Positions 1 to 9,447 of a stretch of DNA of 64,000 bases are shown one piece after another (positions within the stretch are counted from its first letter, which is position 1; each line of letters begins with the position of its first letter). Under the pieces are notes generated by a model. That model saw only the letters and a list, made by a program, of their open reading frames with translations. It was not told the origin of the DNA and did not search any database. Source of the DNA: Clostridium hydrogenum (GTDB taxonomy: Bacteria; Bacillota; Clostridia; Clostridiales; Clostridiaceae); the NCBI RefSeq assembly GCF_021432385.1, contig NZ_JAEACT010000002.1:1507501-1571500 (forward strand), read 5' to 3'. Position numbers and translations under genes: made by a program.

Positions 1-2
1 TA

Positions 3-653
3 AGCCAACTTGAAAGCTACATGAGCAACTGCTCAAAATGTCAATATGGAGTTGTTTCTAATGGAAATGAATGTACCATAATAAACAAGGATTTTGAGGA
101 GGTAGATGATATACCTGAGTTTAATGCTAGCATGCTTCCTCAAAGCGTAGAAAGTAAAAAATATGTTGACTTGAAATGTGGAAAAGAATGTACTATTACA
201 AGCGATTCTGATTTTAGCGGAGAAATAACTATAAATGAAAATAAAATTGATACTCCTTATTTAGAAAATGAACTGCGCTCTATTGATGTTTACAGTGATA
301 TAGCAGCTGGACTTCCAATACACATGAATTCTAGAAGTGATAAGAAAATTTTTCTTCCAAAGATTTGGTTTAATGACTTAGATGAGTATTTTGCACTTAG
401 GGTTAAAGGTGACAGTATGATAAAAGCAGATATTAATAACGGAGATATAGTGGTTTTAAAGAAGCAAAACACTGCTGAAAACCGTCAGATTGTTGCAGCT
501 GCGGTTGATAGTGACAATGCTACGCTTAAGAGGCTTTTAAAGATGGGCAGCACAATACTTTTAGTCCCTGAAAACGAGAAGTACGAGCCTATTCAGATAA
601 AAAGTGATGAGGCAAAGATAATGGGGGTTGTTGTGGGAGTGATGAAGGGATAA
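3..653 (+). CDS. LexA-like S24 autoproteolytic repressor, 5' partial
   Basis: The C-terminal part is a LexA/UmuD-type S24 peptidase domain. It has the catalytic serine in a GDSM motif, a catalytic lysine in the ATLKRLL stretch and an Ala-Gly cleavage site in the AAGLPI context. In the family, RecA-dependent self-cleavage at Ala-Gly relieves repression. The frame is open to the left edge and the first ATG (21) has no ribosome binding site, so the gene probably begins outside the window with a DNA-binding domain that cannot be seen. The visible N-terminal part has a CxxC pair unlike the standard LexA linker. It may be a phage-type or accessory LexA homologue rather than housekeeping LexA. Confidence 0.75.
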   Translation, partial: SQLESYMSNCSKCQYGVVSNGNECTIINKDFEEVDDIPEFNASMLPQSVESKKYVDLKCGKECTITSDSDFSGEITINENKIDTPYLENELRSIDVYSDIAAGLPIHMNSRSDKKIFLPKIWFNDLDEYFALRVKGDSMIKADINNGDIVVLKKQNTAENRQIVAAAVDSDNATLKRLLKMGSTILLVPENEKYEPIQIKSDEAKIMGVVVGVMKG

Positions 654-927
654 AGGATTAAGTAAAGAAATGTAGCAATGATTAAAATTTAAGAATGATG
701 GGGAATAATATATGAGCATTATTTTTTTAGGATGAAATAAAGAAAACTCTTTTAATTAATGCTTGTTGTATGTGCTCTGGAAAGTACAGTTTATGTTTTT
801 TTAACCTCCATTTTTTTACTGTTAAAAATATCTAAAATATTATAATATAGTGGTATAATTTTAAATTTTATGCTAAATAAGCAATTAATATAATTACATT
901 AAATATACTTTGTAAGTAGGTGAAATT
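654..927. other. Intergenic region with candidate mcrB promoter
   Basis: AT-rich gap without a credible gene. A TATAAT at 854-859 (another at 841-846) could be the -10 of the restriction operon. No good -35 or operator was recognised. Confidence 0.3.
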
Positions 928-3651
928 ATGGAAGGTCGATTAGGCGGATGGGTAAAGGTAAATGGCAAAGAAGATATAGATATATTAGGCAAAAAAGTAG
1001 TTGATAAATCAATTTTTAGACATGGTACAACGCTTCCTAAAGATGAAATATATAAATATTTTAGAGCTATAAATAGAAAAGAATTAAAAAAAGGTGAGAA
1101 TGAAGTAGTTATTTTATTAGTTGATGGTAAAGAATTTAAAGCACTATTTAGAAATGTAAAGTCTGATAAAAGAGATGATACATATCAATTCATTTTTAGA
1201 AAAGAGATTAAAAACTATATAAAAGAAAAGCTAAATAAAAGTTATAAATACATATTTAAATACAACGAAAATCCAAACATAGAAAAGCCACAGGAGTATA
1301 TAGAATTTTATAAAACAGATAAACTAAATACTTTTAGAGTTGAACTGATTACTGATGATAATTACAAATTTAATGAAGAGGAAAACGTAGAAAATGTTGT
1401 TTTAGAAAAGAATAATAAATTATTAAAAGAGGATTTCTTTAAATATATTGGAACTAAAGAGGAAAGCATAAATAGAAACTATCAGAAATCTTATAAAATA
1501 CTCCTACTAATAGCATTATTAGAACTTGCAGACTTTGAAGGAAAAGCCGTGTATGAGGAGATTTGTTCTTACATTAAAGATATATATATTGAAAGGTATA
1601 AGCAGGGTTTTGCAGCGGAAACTTCTGACTCCGAAATCCAGAGAAGTATAGATAGCTTAAGCTTAAAGATTGTAAGAGATGTAATGAATGAAAATCCGTA
1701 TGCTGTTATAAGCAAAAAAGGTTATATATTAAAAGAATATGTAGATGAGACTGAATATTTAAGCTTTAACAAAGAACTCTGGGATGAGTTTACTGATGAG
1801 GATAAGGAAGAACTTATTGATACATTAAAGTACAAGCTTGAAAGATATTATTTAGAAAAAAATCTTGGGGGAAATGAGATGTCTAAACAATATTATCTTT
1901 ATAACATTAATCCTAAAAACCCTAAAGTATGGAAGTGTTGTTTGGAAAATAAATGTGCTGTTATAAGTTACATTAATAATTTAGATAGGACAAATGTTAT
2001 AAATCAAACGCTAAAAACGGCTAGCGAAATTAAAATAGGTTCTAAAATACTGGCATATGCTCCAACTAAACAGATAGTTGCAGTTGGAGATGTAATTAGA
2101 GAATATTACGTTGAAGAAGATAAAGATAAATTTGTCTATAATGGGGTGGATATAGACAAAGAAGATAGTACTAGAAGTTTTAATCAAAGAATAGGAGTTA
2201 ACTGGACTAATATATTAAGTCATCCCTTATACATTGAGGATTTTGATACAAAGATAGAACAAAAATCTAATGTTGAAAAATCTATTAAAGCTTTTAGTGA
2301 ATTAACTGAAAAAGGTTTTGAGAATGCAGAAGAGATTATTAAAAATATATTATTGGGCAGTTCCTTGGATTTTTCAGATAGCATGGGAGAAATTGCAGCA
2401 GTAAATAATAAAGAAACTGATATATTTAAAACAGCGATATCAAAGAAAATTTCAAGTTTAGAAGAAGAATTTGATACTAAAACGGTAATTGAGTTCATTC
2501 ATAATTACATATCAGCAAAGGGTTATGAATACAGCATTGATATTATAAAAAACCTATATTTATGCTTGAAAACTAAACCATTTGTTATTTTATATGGAAT
2601 CTCTGGAACAGGGAAAAGTAAACTTATAGGGCTATTTGCAGAGGCAATAGGAGCTTCAAAAGATGATGGAACTTATAATTTAATACCAGTAAGACCAGAT
2701 TGGTCTGATGCATCGGAATTAATAGGATATAGGAATATAGATGGCGAATTTCAGCCTGGAATATTTATAAATATAATTAGAAATGCTATGAATCATAAAG
2801 AAGTGCCTTACTTCGTTTGTTTAGATGAAATGAATTTAGCTAGAGTGGAGTATTACTTTAGCGATATATTATCTATAATGGAAACAAGGGATAAGAAAGC
2901 CTTAGAAGTAATTACAGATAAGCTTATAAGAAGAGAACTTTTTGGCGGAGATACAGATGCTGTGGAAGAATATGGAGAGTTGTATATTCCAGAAAATTTG
3001 TATATAGTCGGTACAGTAAATATGGATGAGACTACTTTCCCATTCAGTAAAAAGGTATTAGATAGAGCAAATACTATAGAATTTAATGGAATTAACATGG
3101 ATTATGATTTTGACAGAAAACAAGTAGAAATGAATCCTAAAATTTACTCGAACAAACTTCTTCTTTCAGAATACATAAAAATAGCGGAGTGTAAAGAAAA
3201 GAAGGAAATAGCTAAAGAAGTTATAGATGAACTTAAAGAAATAAATATTGTTTTAGAGGAATGCGATATGCAATTTGCCTATAGAGTTAGAGATGAGGTG
3301 GTATTTTATGTAATTTATGCAGTGAGTGATGGAATAATGGATTTACATGAAGCCTTAGACTATGCTATAAAGCAAAAGATACTACCTAGAATTAGTGGAA
3401 GTAGTAGTGAGACAGAACAATGCTTATTTAAGCTGTTTATAAATTTTTCTAATATAAATACAAGTAATCTTAGTGCTGATTATGTAGAAGAAGAAACCTT
3501 AAAGAAAATGGATGACTATATGAAAGATGATAAGAAAAAGCTTAAAGATGTTAGTAGAAAAGAAAGTGTATGTAAATATCCTATATCCTCTGAAAAAATA
3601 TTAAAAATGCTGTGGAGGTTTAATAAAGATGGATTCACAACCTTTTGGTAA
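928..3651 (+). CDS. McrB-like AAA+ GTPase with internal EVE domain (type IV restriction)
   Basis: A 907-residue protein. Residues about 320-440 resemble an EVE/PUA-like domain that reads modified bases. Residues about 520-760 are a McrB-type AAA+ motor with Walker A GISGTGKS (557-564), the McrB signature LDEMNLA (632-638), a VGTVNMDE sensor (694-701) and a KKVLDRA arginine segment (708-714). Residues 1-310 are not assigned; 175-300 look winged-helix-like. McrB-family proteins use GTP to translocate on modified DNA and recruit an McrC nuclease, which is encoded by the next, overlapping gene. The start has TAGGTG just upstream. The domain order suggests restriction of modified phage DNA; the exact modification is unknown. 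Confidence 0.85.
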   Translation: MEGRLGGWVKVNGKEDIDILGKKVVDKSIFRHGTTLPKDEIYKYFRAINRKELKKGENEVVILLVDGKEFKALFRNVKSDKRDDTYQFIFRKEIKNYIKEKLNKSYKYIFKYNENPNIEKPQEYIEFYKTDKLNTFRVELITDDNYKFNEEENVENVVLEKNNKLLKEDFFKYIGTKEESINRNYQKSYKILLLIALLELADFEGKAVYEEICSYIKDIYIERYKQGFAAETSDSEIQRSIDSLSLKIVRDVMNENPYAVISKKGYILKEYVDETEYLSFNKELWDEFTDEDKEELIDTLKYKLERYYLEKNLGGNEMSKQYYLYNINPKNPKVWKCCLENKCAVISYINNLDRTNVINQTLKTASEIKIGSKILAYAPTKQIVAVGDVIREYYVEEDKDKFVYNGVDIDKEDSTRSFNQRIGVNWTNILSHPLYIEDFDTKIEQKSNVEKSIKAFSELTEKGFENAEEIIKNILLGSSLDFSDSMGEIAAVNNKETDIFKTAISKKISSLEEEFDTKTVIEFIHNYISAKGYEYSIDIIKNLYLCLKTKPFVILYGISGTGKSKLIGLFAEAIGASKDDGTYNLIPVRPDWSDASELIGYRNIDGEFQPGIFINIIRNAMNHKEVPYFVCLDEMNLARVEYYFSDILSIMETRDKKALEVITDKLIRRELFGGDTDAVEEYGELYIPENLYIVGTVNMDETTFPFSKKVLDRANTIEFNGINMDYDFDRKQVEMNPKIYSNKLLLSEYIKIAECKEKKEIAKEVIDELKEINIVLEECDMQFAYRVRDEVVFYVIYAVSDGIMDLHEALDYAIKQKILPRISGSSSETEQCLFKLFINFSNINTSNLSADYVEEETLKKMDDYMKDDKKKLKDVSRKESVCKYPISSEKILKMLWRFNKDGFTTFW

Positions 3652-5356
3652 TGGAAAAGAAGAACTGATAGTTTTAGAAACAGATAAAATATACTTCACC
3701 ATAAAAGGCAAAAACAGAAAATTTGAAATAGAGAATGAGGACACGGATAGTAATGGATTTAAAATAACTTATGAAGAAGATAATATAAATTTAATACTGG
3801 ATACGGAGAAAGCTTATTTCTTTGAATATGAAAATTATGAATTAATCATAGAAAAGAAAGATAAGGATATAGACATAAGCTTTTATCACGCAAATAAGGA
3901 TATACGAAATAGAATAACTAAAAATAAGAGTGGTAGTTTAAGCGGTATTATAAGCTTTAAGGGAGAAATAGGTTATTCTGATTTAGTAATAAAGGTTAAT
4001 GGAAAAAATCATTTTATTATGCAAGTAGAAGTATTTCCTACAAAAATAGATTATAGAAAAGATTACATAAATATTTTAAAGGATGTAAACGAAGAAATTT
4101 ATAATCTAGCCTTTGATTTTCTTAGAAGAACTTATTCTATAAGTGGATTAAGTAAGAATAGGGGAACATCATTAAGTGAATATTACAGTATTTTAAGCTA
4201 TATATTTGATAAATTAAAAAAATCAATAAATATTATTACAATTATGCCTCATCATTCATTAGTTAATGAAAGGCAAATTGTTCCTTATCATAAGATAAAA
4301 AGTGTAACAAGCGAAACTATAAAGTGGTTAGAGAAGAAGCCAGAAAAGATTATTAAAAAAGGGAATAAGCTTCTTCCTGTAGAAGCTTTACAAATTAATA
4401 AAAGAGTAACTATTGATACTAATGAAAATAGATTCTTAAAATATATTGTTCAAGGAATCTTATTTAAGCTTATGGAACTTAGAAAAAAATATTTAAAGCT
4501 TGGAAGAGATGTAGATAAATCTTTTGTAGAGCAATTAGAAGTTTATATAAAGACAATACAGGGATTTTTAAATACTACATTTTTAAAGGATGTAGGAGAA
4601 TATGAGTTTAGAGAAAATTCATCTATGGTTTTTAAAATGGCATTAGGTTATAAGGATGTTTACAAATATTATTTGATGCTGCGGAAGGGATTAACCTTAA
4701 AAGGAGAAATCTTTAAGCTTAATGTAAAAGATTTGCCGTTGCTATATGAATACTGGTGCTTTATAAAGATAAATGCATTACTTAGAAAGAAATATACATT
4801 GATTTCTAATGATACAGTAAAAGTAAAGAACAATGGGATTTTTGTAGCTTTAAAAAAAGGCGAAGAGTCCAAAGTGGTATATGAGAATGCTGAAACTCAC
4901 GAGAAATTTATGCTTTCTTACAATTTGAAAATGAACTCAGAAACTGTGGGGCAAAAGCCAGACAATGTACTATCTATAGATAAGATTGGTGAAAAGATAA
5001 AATATAATTACATATTTGATGCTAAGTATAAGCTAGATAGAGCTATAAAAGACAGCCAGTATGAAAAAAAATCAGGACCCAAGGAAGAGGATATCAACAC
5101 TATGCATAAGTACAGGGATGCTATAGTTTATGAAAATAAGCAAACAGGAAGATTTGAAAGATGTATAGTTGGTGCATTTGTGCTTTTCCCTTATGGTAAT
5201 GAAGAAGAGTATTTGGAGCATCCATTATATAAGAGTATTGAAAAAGTGAATATTGGAGGAATACCATTTTTGCCGAGTGCTACTAGGTTGATGGAGGAGT
5301 TTTTAGAGGAGCTTATTTGGGAGAAACATACTGATGATTCTGAAAGAGCTTTGTAG
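3629..5356 (+). CDS. McrC-like DUF2357 PD-(D/E)XK nuclease
   Basis: A 575-residue partner of the McrB-like motor, overlapping it by 23 bp, which indicates translational coupling. The N-terminal half fits DUF2357 proteins. The C-terminal third has a PD-(D/E)XK core: a PD at 444-445, D464-x-K466 in the FDAKYKLD stretch and the later helix NTMHKYRDA. Family knowledge: McrC activates McrB GTPase activity and cuts the DNA. With the upstream EVE-McrB this makes a complete two-gene type IV restriction module. No methyltransferase is adjacent, as expected for modification-dependent restriction. Confidence 0.82.
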   Translation: MDSQPFGNGKEELIVLETDKIYFTIKGKNRKFEIENEDTDSNGFKITYEEDNINLILDTEKAYFFEYENYELIIEKKDKDIDISFYHANKDIRNRITKNKSGSLSGIISFKGEIGYSDLVIKVNGKNHFIMQVEVFPTKIDYRKDYINILKDVNEEIYNLAFDFLRRTYSISGLSKNRGTSLSEYYSILSYIFDKLKKSINIITIMPHHSLVNERQIVPYHKIKSVTSETIKWLEKKPEKIIKKGNKLLPVEALQINKRVTIDTNENRFLKYIVQGILFKLMELRKKYLKLGRDVDKSFVEQLEVYIKTIQGFLNTTFLKDVGEYEFRENSSMVFKMALGYKDVYKYYLMLRKGLTLKGEIFKLNVKDLPLLYEYWCFIKINALLRKKYTLISNDTVKVKNNGIFVALKKGEESKVVYENAETHEKFMLSYNLKMNSETVGQKPDNVLSIDKIGEKIKYNYIFDAKYKLDRAIKDSQYEKKSGPKEEDINTMHKYRDAIVYENKQTGRFERCIVGAFVLFPYGNEEEYLEHPLYKSIEKVNIGGIPFLPSATRLMEEFLEELIWEKHTDDSERAL

Positions 5357-5542
5357 CAAGCGGATAAGAAAATTTTATGTAACAATTTGCATTTTAAATG
5401 TTGAGTAATAATTTCTATTTATAAATTGAGATATAATGAATATAAAAGATTTTCAAGCAATTAATAACTTATAAAAATGTAACTGTTAAACTGAATTATC
5501 GGCGACACCAAACATCTTTTACATCAGCTAAAGTTCTCAATT

Positions 5543-5830
5543 ATGCAAGCTAAGTATATAGGCATAATAGCAGCTTTTCTAATGGAATCAGAAGTTAAGA
5601 TTATAGCAGAGGATTTTCAACAGTATAAAAGAACTTTTGAAGATTTATTTTTGAATCATAAAATTATAGTGTATGGAAATGAATTTCAGGGACATTCAAA
5701 ATTTGGAGAAAACCAAGTGCTTTTTATGATAGAGGAAATTGGATTGTGCAATTTCATCTATCGAGAAATGAACTATAAATTAAAACTATTAAAATGGGAG
5801 GATACCTATTATAGTAATTTAATTTTATAA
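5543..5830 (+). CDS. Small uncharacterised ORF, possible PLD-like nuclease remnant
   Basis: 95 codons from the first ATG, but the frame is open from 5495 and the ATG has no ribosome binding site, so it may be a truncated gene. Read from 5495, the beginning (GDTKHLLHQL...AFLMES) resembles the N-terminal segment of phospholipase-D-like (HKD) nucleases found beside helicases. The HKD motifs themselves are absent. It lies 17 bp before the next gene. The PLD link is an inference from pattern only. Confidence 0.3.
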   Translation: MQAKYIGIIAAFLMESEVKIIAEDFQQYKRTFEDLFLNHKIIVYGNEFQGHSKFGENQVLFMIEEIGLCNFIYREMNYKLKLLKWEDTYYSNLIL

Positions 5831-5846
5831 TGGGGTTAGCAAAAAG

Positions 5847-7976
5847 ATGAGTTATTACGATAAAGAAAATACTGGGGGGCCTATTAATGGTAGGGGTATA
5901 TTATTTCAGGATTGTGTGTCAATTTTTTATCTATTTAAATATATAGAAGATAACAAATTTATTTCAATGACATTAGAAACGATAAATGATTTTACAATTT
6001 TATTTAAGCATACTGAATTGTGTGTTCAGGTTAAAGATTATATGTTTACTCCTAGTAATGTAAAGAAGTTATTGGAATCAACAAAAATAATAGATGGAAA
6101 AAAATATTGTTTTGTATCATCAACATGGAATCAAGATTTTAAAAATATAATAAATAAAATTGATGACTACAAAAATGCAAAGAAAGCAGGAAGGAGTTTT
6201 AAGGAGATTACAACAATAAAGAAGAATCTAGAAGGATGTCTTGCAAAACATATGATTTCATTTGAACAAATTATTGATGTAAATTTCGATGAAATAACAA
6301 CGCAGCATCAGGAAGAAACTGCTGAATATAGTATTTTCAAATGGTTACAAGAAAATTCTTATAAAGATATTGATTCAAGACAACTATTTTTAAGAATTTA
6401 TGCAAAAATTTCTTTAGAAAGACCAATCAGAGGATCAATAAATAAAGAAATAGTAGAATATTTAGTTTCCAAATGTGTTAGCAATGAAAAGATAATAGTT
6501 GGTGATGATAAAAATAAAAGAAGTAAAACTGTACATATTTTGCAAAGCCTAGAAAAAGAAAAATTGCAATATACAATTGCAAAAGATAAAATAGATTTGA
6601 TTATTTTACATATTAAACAGGGGAGTTACCATGAGGCTATAAGCTTAATAAATGAGCTAATATGTTTCAATCATAACTTTATTAAGTATAGAATATGGTT
6701 GATGATTCAAAATAAAGACTATCATAAAGCGAAAGAAGAGAGTTATTTATATATTAAAAATTACAGAAATGATTATGATATATTTTTATATTTGGGGTTG
6801 ATTTATTATAAATTAAAAAAATATGATAAGTCATATAAAAACTTTATTAAAGCAAGTAATGCGTGTAAAACTGGATTGCCTTATGAATTATCATATTATT
6901 TAGGACATGTCTGTAAAAAAATACACAAGAGTAAAGAGGAATGCTTAGAATATTATGAATATTGCCTAAAAATGGATGACAGTGATTACAAAGTGCATTA
7001 TGAGATAAGTGAATTGAAACCATTTGATCAATCAATTACACATTTAAATAAAGCAATAGAATTAAAACATACCTATTCACCAGCTTATCTTTTAAAAGCA
7101 AATATTCTAAGAGGTATTGGTAGAATCGATGATGCCTACAGGGAGTACTTGAAATTTTTTTCATTAGGAGATGCGAATATTAATAATGTTGATGCATTAA
7201 AGGGAATTTATTTTTGTTTAGTTGATAAAGGTAGAACGGAAGAAAGTATTCCTTATCTTGTTTCTTTTATTGATAACTTTTTTTATATTCATCCTAACAT
7301 TAATTTAAAAGAAAAGGAAACTATTGTTATGTTAGATTGCACTTGGTATGGTAGCAAGCTGTTAACATGTACAAGAAATGGAAGGAATTTTATTATAAAT
7401 TCACCTATGGACTCTTTTGTTATTCCAGTTAATGATAAATCAAAAGAAAATACGCAGGTTTTAATAGGAGCTTTTCCAGATAGATTGCTATTTATGGATG
7501 AAGAGATGCGTGAAAAAAACTTTAATGAAACTTTAATGCCTATGTTTGCTAAAACTTACTTCAATGATTTTGAGTTTTTAAAGATGAAGAATCAAATACT
7601 AAAATTAAATAAACTTTCTTTAAACCACAAATTTACTGAACTAATAGATAATAATAATACATCCTTACTTGAAGAATTATTTCCAAGTTTAGGCGAAAGT
7701 AAATGCTTAATTTATACAGAATATATAGTAAGAGATGATACAGTTACAGTAAATATTTTTGACTACCTTTATTTTAAGAAGGTTACAATTAATATTGGAA
7801 ACTTTCAAATTCAAAATGATTTTGGTAAGGATAATGGAGGTTATTTTGTTTTTCAAAGCAGAATAGATAATATAACATTAAGAGCTTGCATATTATTGTT
7901 TTGTAGTAATAAGTCAGAATTGATAGAAATTTCATTCCCTGCTAGTAATATTAAAATTCAGAGATGTTTTAAATAA
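5847..7976 (+). CDS. Cap4/DUF4297-like nuclease domain fused to TPR repeats
   Basis: A 709-residue protein. The N-terminal 100 residues match the pattern of Cap4/DUF4297-type restriction-like endonucleases: a GG..GRG.LFQ entry motif (10-21), acidic residues E44 and D48, then QVK at 61-63, giving an E/D...QxK active site. Residues about 250-470 are helical with paired Y/A/L spacing typical of TPR repeats. Residues about 485-709 are beta-rich and unassigned. In known systems such nuclease domains are effectors fused to sensor modules (CBASS Cap4, Avs). No NTPase or cyclic-nucleotide sensor is visible here. A start with GGGGTT upstream, position next to mcrBC, and high AT content point to a single-gene defence factor (inference). 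Confidence 0.6.
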   Translation: MSYYDKENTGGPINGRGILFQDCVSIFYLFKYIEDNKFISMTLETINDFTILFKHTELCVQVKDYMFTPSNVKKLLESTKIIDGKKYCFVSSTWNQDFKNIINKIDDYKNAKKAGRSFKEITTIKKNLEGCLAKHMISFEQIIDVNFDEITTQHQEETAEYSIFKWLQENSYKDIDSRQLFLRIYAKISLERPIRGSINKEIVEYLVSKCVSNEKIIVGDDKNKRSKTVHILQSLEKEKLQYTIAKDKIDLIILHIKQGSYHEAISLINELICFNHNFIKYRIWLMIQNKDYHKAKEESYLYIKNYRNDYDIFLYLGLIYYKLKKYDKSYKNFIKASNACKTGLPYELSYYLGHVCKKIHKSKEECLEYYEYCLKMDDSDYKVHYEISELKPFDQSITHLNKAIELKHTYSPAYLLKANILRGIGRIDDAYREYLKFFSLGDANINNVDALKGIYFCLVDKGRTEESIPYLVSFIDNFFYIHPNINLKEKETIVMLDCTWYGSKLLTCTRNGRNFIINSPMDSFVIPVNDKSKENTQVLIGAFPDRLLFMDEEMREKNFNETLMPMFAKTYFNDFEFLKMKNQILKLNKLSLNHKFTELIDNNNTSLLEELFPSLGESKCLIYTEYIVRDDTVTVNIFDYLYFKKVTINIGNFQIQNDFGKDNGGYFVFQSRIDNITLRACILLFCSNKSELIEISFPASNIKIQRCFK

Positions 7977-8020
7977 TATTATAAATATATTCAATATTTT
8001 ATATAGCACTAAATTACAAG

Positions 8021-8242
8021 TTGTTATTTTTGAATATTTATTCTACTAAATCTTCAATTTATGATAATACAATTTCTTTTGAACAGTATAATTTTGTTGA
8101 TTGGATACAAGAAAATGTAAAATATTACCATACAAGATTAGTGAAAAAGATTAAACTCATATTCTCAAAAGGAAAAACAGGTATTTGTGAATTTAAGAAA
8201 CTGTTAAATAATATCTTTGATTTGAAGGATATAAAACAATAA
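8021..8242 (+). CDS. Doubtful small ORF
   Basis: 73 codons from a TTG without a convincing ribosome binding site, rich in Lys, Ile and Phe, ending 12 bp before the next start. It could be a small gene or the leftover end of a decayed one. No family recognised. Confidence 0.2.
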   Translation: MLFLNIYSTKSSIYDNTISFEQYNFVDWIQENVKYYHTRLVKKIKLIFSKGKTGICEFKKLLNNIFDLKDIKQ

Positions 8243-8254
8243 GTGAGGGTTTTT

Positions 8255-8995
8255 ATGAAAAGCACTGCAGAGCAGCTTAGGAAAAGAGGAGTGGCAGATC
8301 AATTTGATATCGATGAATTAATGAATTTATCCTACGACGAATTAATTGACGGTATAAATACAAAATTACCAGCAAAAAGAACCGCAGCTATTCGCGTATT
8401 ATATATGAAATTTGGATGCAGTAATGTAAAGCTTATACAAACACTATTAGAGCGGCTATGTATTGAAAAAAGTTTGTACACAAAGCTTGAAATATGCTCT
8501 GTGCTTGAAAAAGGTAATGCTACTGCGGCAAAGCTTATGGTAGAGTATTTGGGCAAAATAGGAAGCAATCAATATAAAAAATTACCTGATAGGGTATCTA
8601 AAAAAGTCAGTTATCCATTACCAAGAGATATTATTGCTAGAAGCTTAGCTAGAATGGATAAATCTATTTTTGAGGTGCTTATGGAAGCACTTAGTTCACA
8701 AGAAAAATATAAAATATATGAGGTCCTAGATGCCATAGGATTTCTTATTTTCTATAACAGAGAATTGGCAAGTTTAAAAGTATTCAAGAGCATATTAGAA
8801 ATTTTAAAAGCTTATTCTGATGATTATATAATTGTATGGAAAAGTGTAATGTGTTTTTCTGCGTTTTCATATAAAGAAAGCATTGATACTTTAGAATGGA
8901 TAAAAAGAACCCATGTAAATAAGATTATAAAAGCTGAGGCAGAAAGATCAATAAAACTAATTATAAATAGAAATGGAAAAGAGGAGTTACAATGA
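8255..8995 (+). CDS. HEAT-like repeat protein
   Basis: I chose ATG 8255, which has GAGGGT upstream, rather than the in-frame GTG at 8243. The 246-residue protein is almost wholly helical. It has repeated ~35-residue units (for example LSYDELIDGINTKLPAKRTAAIRVL and the ARSLARMDKSIFEVLMEAL region), like HEAT/Armadillo scaffolds. No catalytic motif. It overlaps the MazG-like gene by ATGA, so the two are co-translated and may act together. Function unknown. Confidence 0.6.
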   Translation: MKSTAEQLRKRGVADQFDIDELMNLSYDELIDGINTKLPAKRTAAIRVLYMKFGCSNVKLIQTLLERLCIEKSLYTKLEICSVLEKGNATAAKLMVEYLGKIGSNQYKKLPDRVSKKVSYPLPRDIIARSLARMDKSIFEVLMEALSSQEKYKIYEVLDAIGFLIFYNRELASLKVFKSILEILKAYSDDYIIVWKSVMCFSAFSYKESIDTLEWIKRTHVNKIIKAEAERSIKLIINRNGKEELQ

Positions 8996-9303
8996 AAGTT
9001 TACAACAAATTGGTTCGTGATAAAATACCAGCTGTAATAGAGGCGTCAGGAAAGAAGTTTGATATAAGAAAAGTAAGCAAAGAAGAACATTATAAATTGC
9101 TAGAGACAAAACTAAAAGAAGAAGTAAATGAATTTTTAGAAGATAAGAATTTAGAGGAATTAGCAGATGTCATGGAGGTATTATTTGGACTAGCTGAAAA
9201 TATGGGCTACAGTGAAGAGGATTTGATGAAAAAAAGAGCTAGAAAAAGAGAAGAGCGTGGAGGCTTTAAGGAAGGAATTGTACTAGAAAAAGTATATGAA
9301 TAA
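8992..9303 (+). CDS. MazG-like nucleotide pyrophosphohydrolase
   Basis: 103 residues. It begins with the typical YNKLVRDKIP segment of small all-alpha NTP pyrophosphohydrolases. It carries the metal-binding pattern KEEVNEFL...EELADVMEV, i.e. EExxEF followed by ExxD. The family hydrolyses non-canonical or signalling nucleotides to monophosphates. The start overlaps the stop of the HEAT-like gene and a strong terminator follows. Housekeeping nucleotide cleansing or a role in phage response are both possible. Confidence 0.8.
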   Translation: MKVYNKLVRDKIPAVIEASGKKFDIRKVSKEEHYKLLETKLKEEVNEFLEDKNLEELADVMEVLFGLAENMGYSEEDLMKKRARKREERGGFKEGIVLEKVYE

Positions 9304-9307
9304 GAAT

Positions 9308-9361
9308 ATACCTACAGCTATTAAAAAGTATAAACTCATATTATAGCTGTAGGTATTTTTT
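9308..9361 (+). terminator. Rho-independent terminator
   Basis: Arms ATACCTACAGCTAT (9308-9321) and ATAGCTGTAGGTAT (9343-9356) are perfectly complementary and are followed by a T-run. A near copy ends the aldolase gene at 17747-17803. In both places the hairpin is followed by an Rpn leader, so it travels with that repeat. Confidence 0.85.
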
Positions 9362-9372
9362 ATTGCAAAAAC

Positions 9373-9386
9373 AGAACAAATGTTTG
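9373..9386. promoter_or_regulatory. Candidate LexA (SOS) box upstream of Rpn gene 1
   Basis: AGAACAAATGTTTG differs by one base from the Bacillus-type consensus CGAACRNRYGTTYG. It overlaps a possible -35 (TTGCAC, 9384-9389) placed 17 bp before TAATAA (9407-9412). The same box recurs before the other two Rpn leaders. Confidence 0.6.
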
Positions 9387-9447
9387 CACGAATCTTTTTT
9401 AGTTGGTAATAATATTTAATGAAAATGACTGGAAAGAGATGAGTGTA

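Noticed and set aside
1..653. Calling the left-edge gene the housekeeping lexA
   Set aside because: The N-terminal region visible lacks the LexA winged helix and has a CxxC segment; only the S24 domain is sure.
8243..8254. GTG 8243 as start of the HEAT-like gene
   Set aside because: GAGGGT lies between it and ATG 8255 at correct spacing for the latter.
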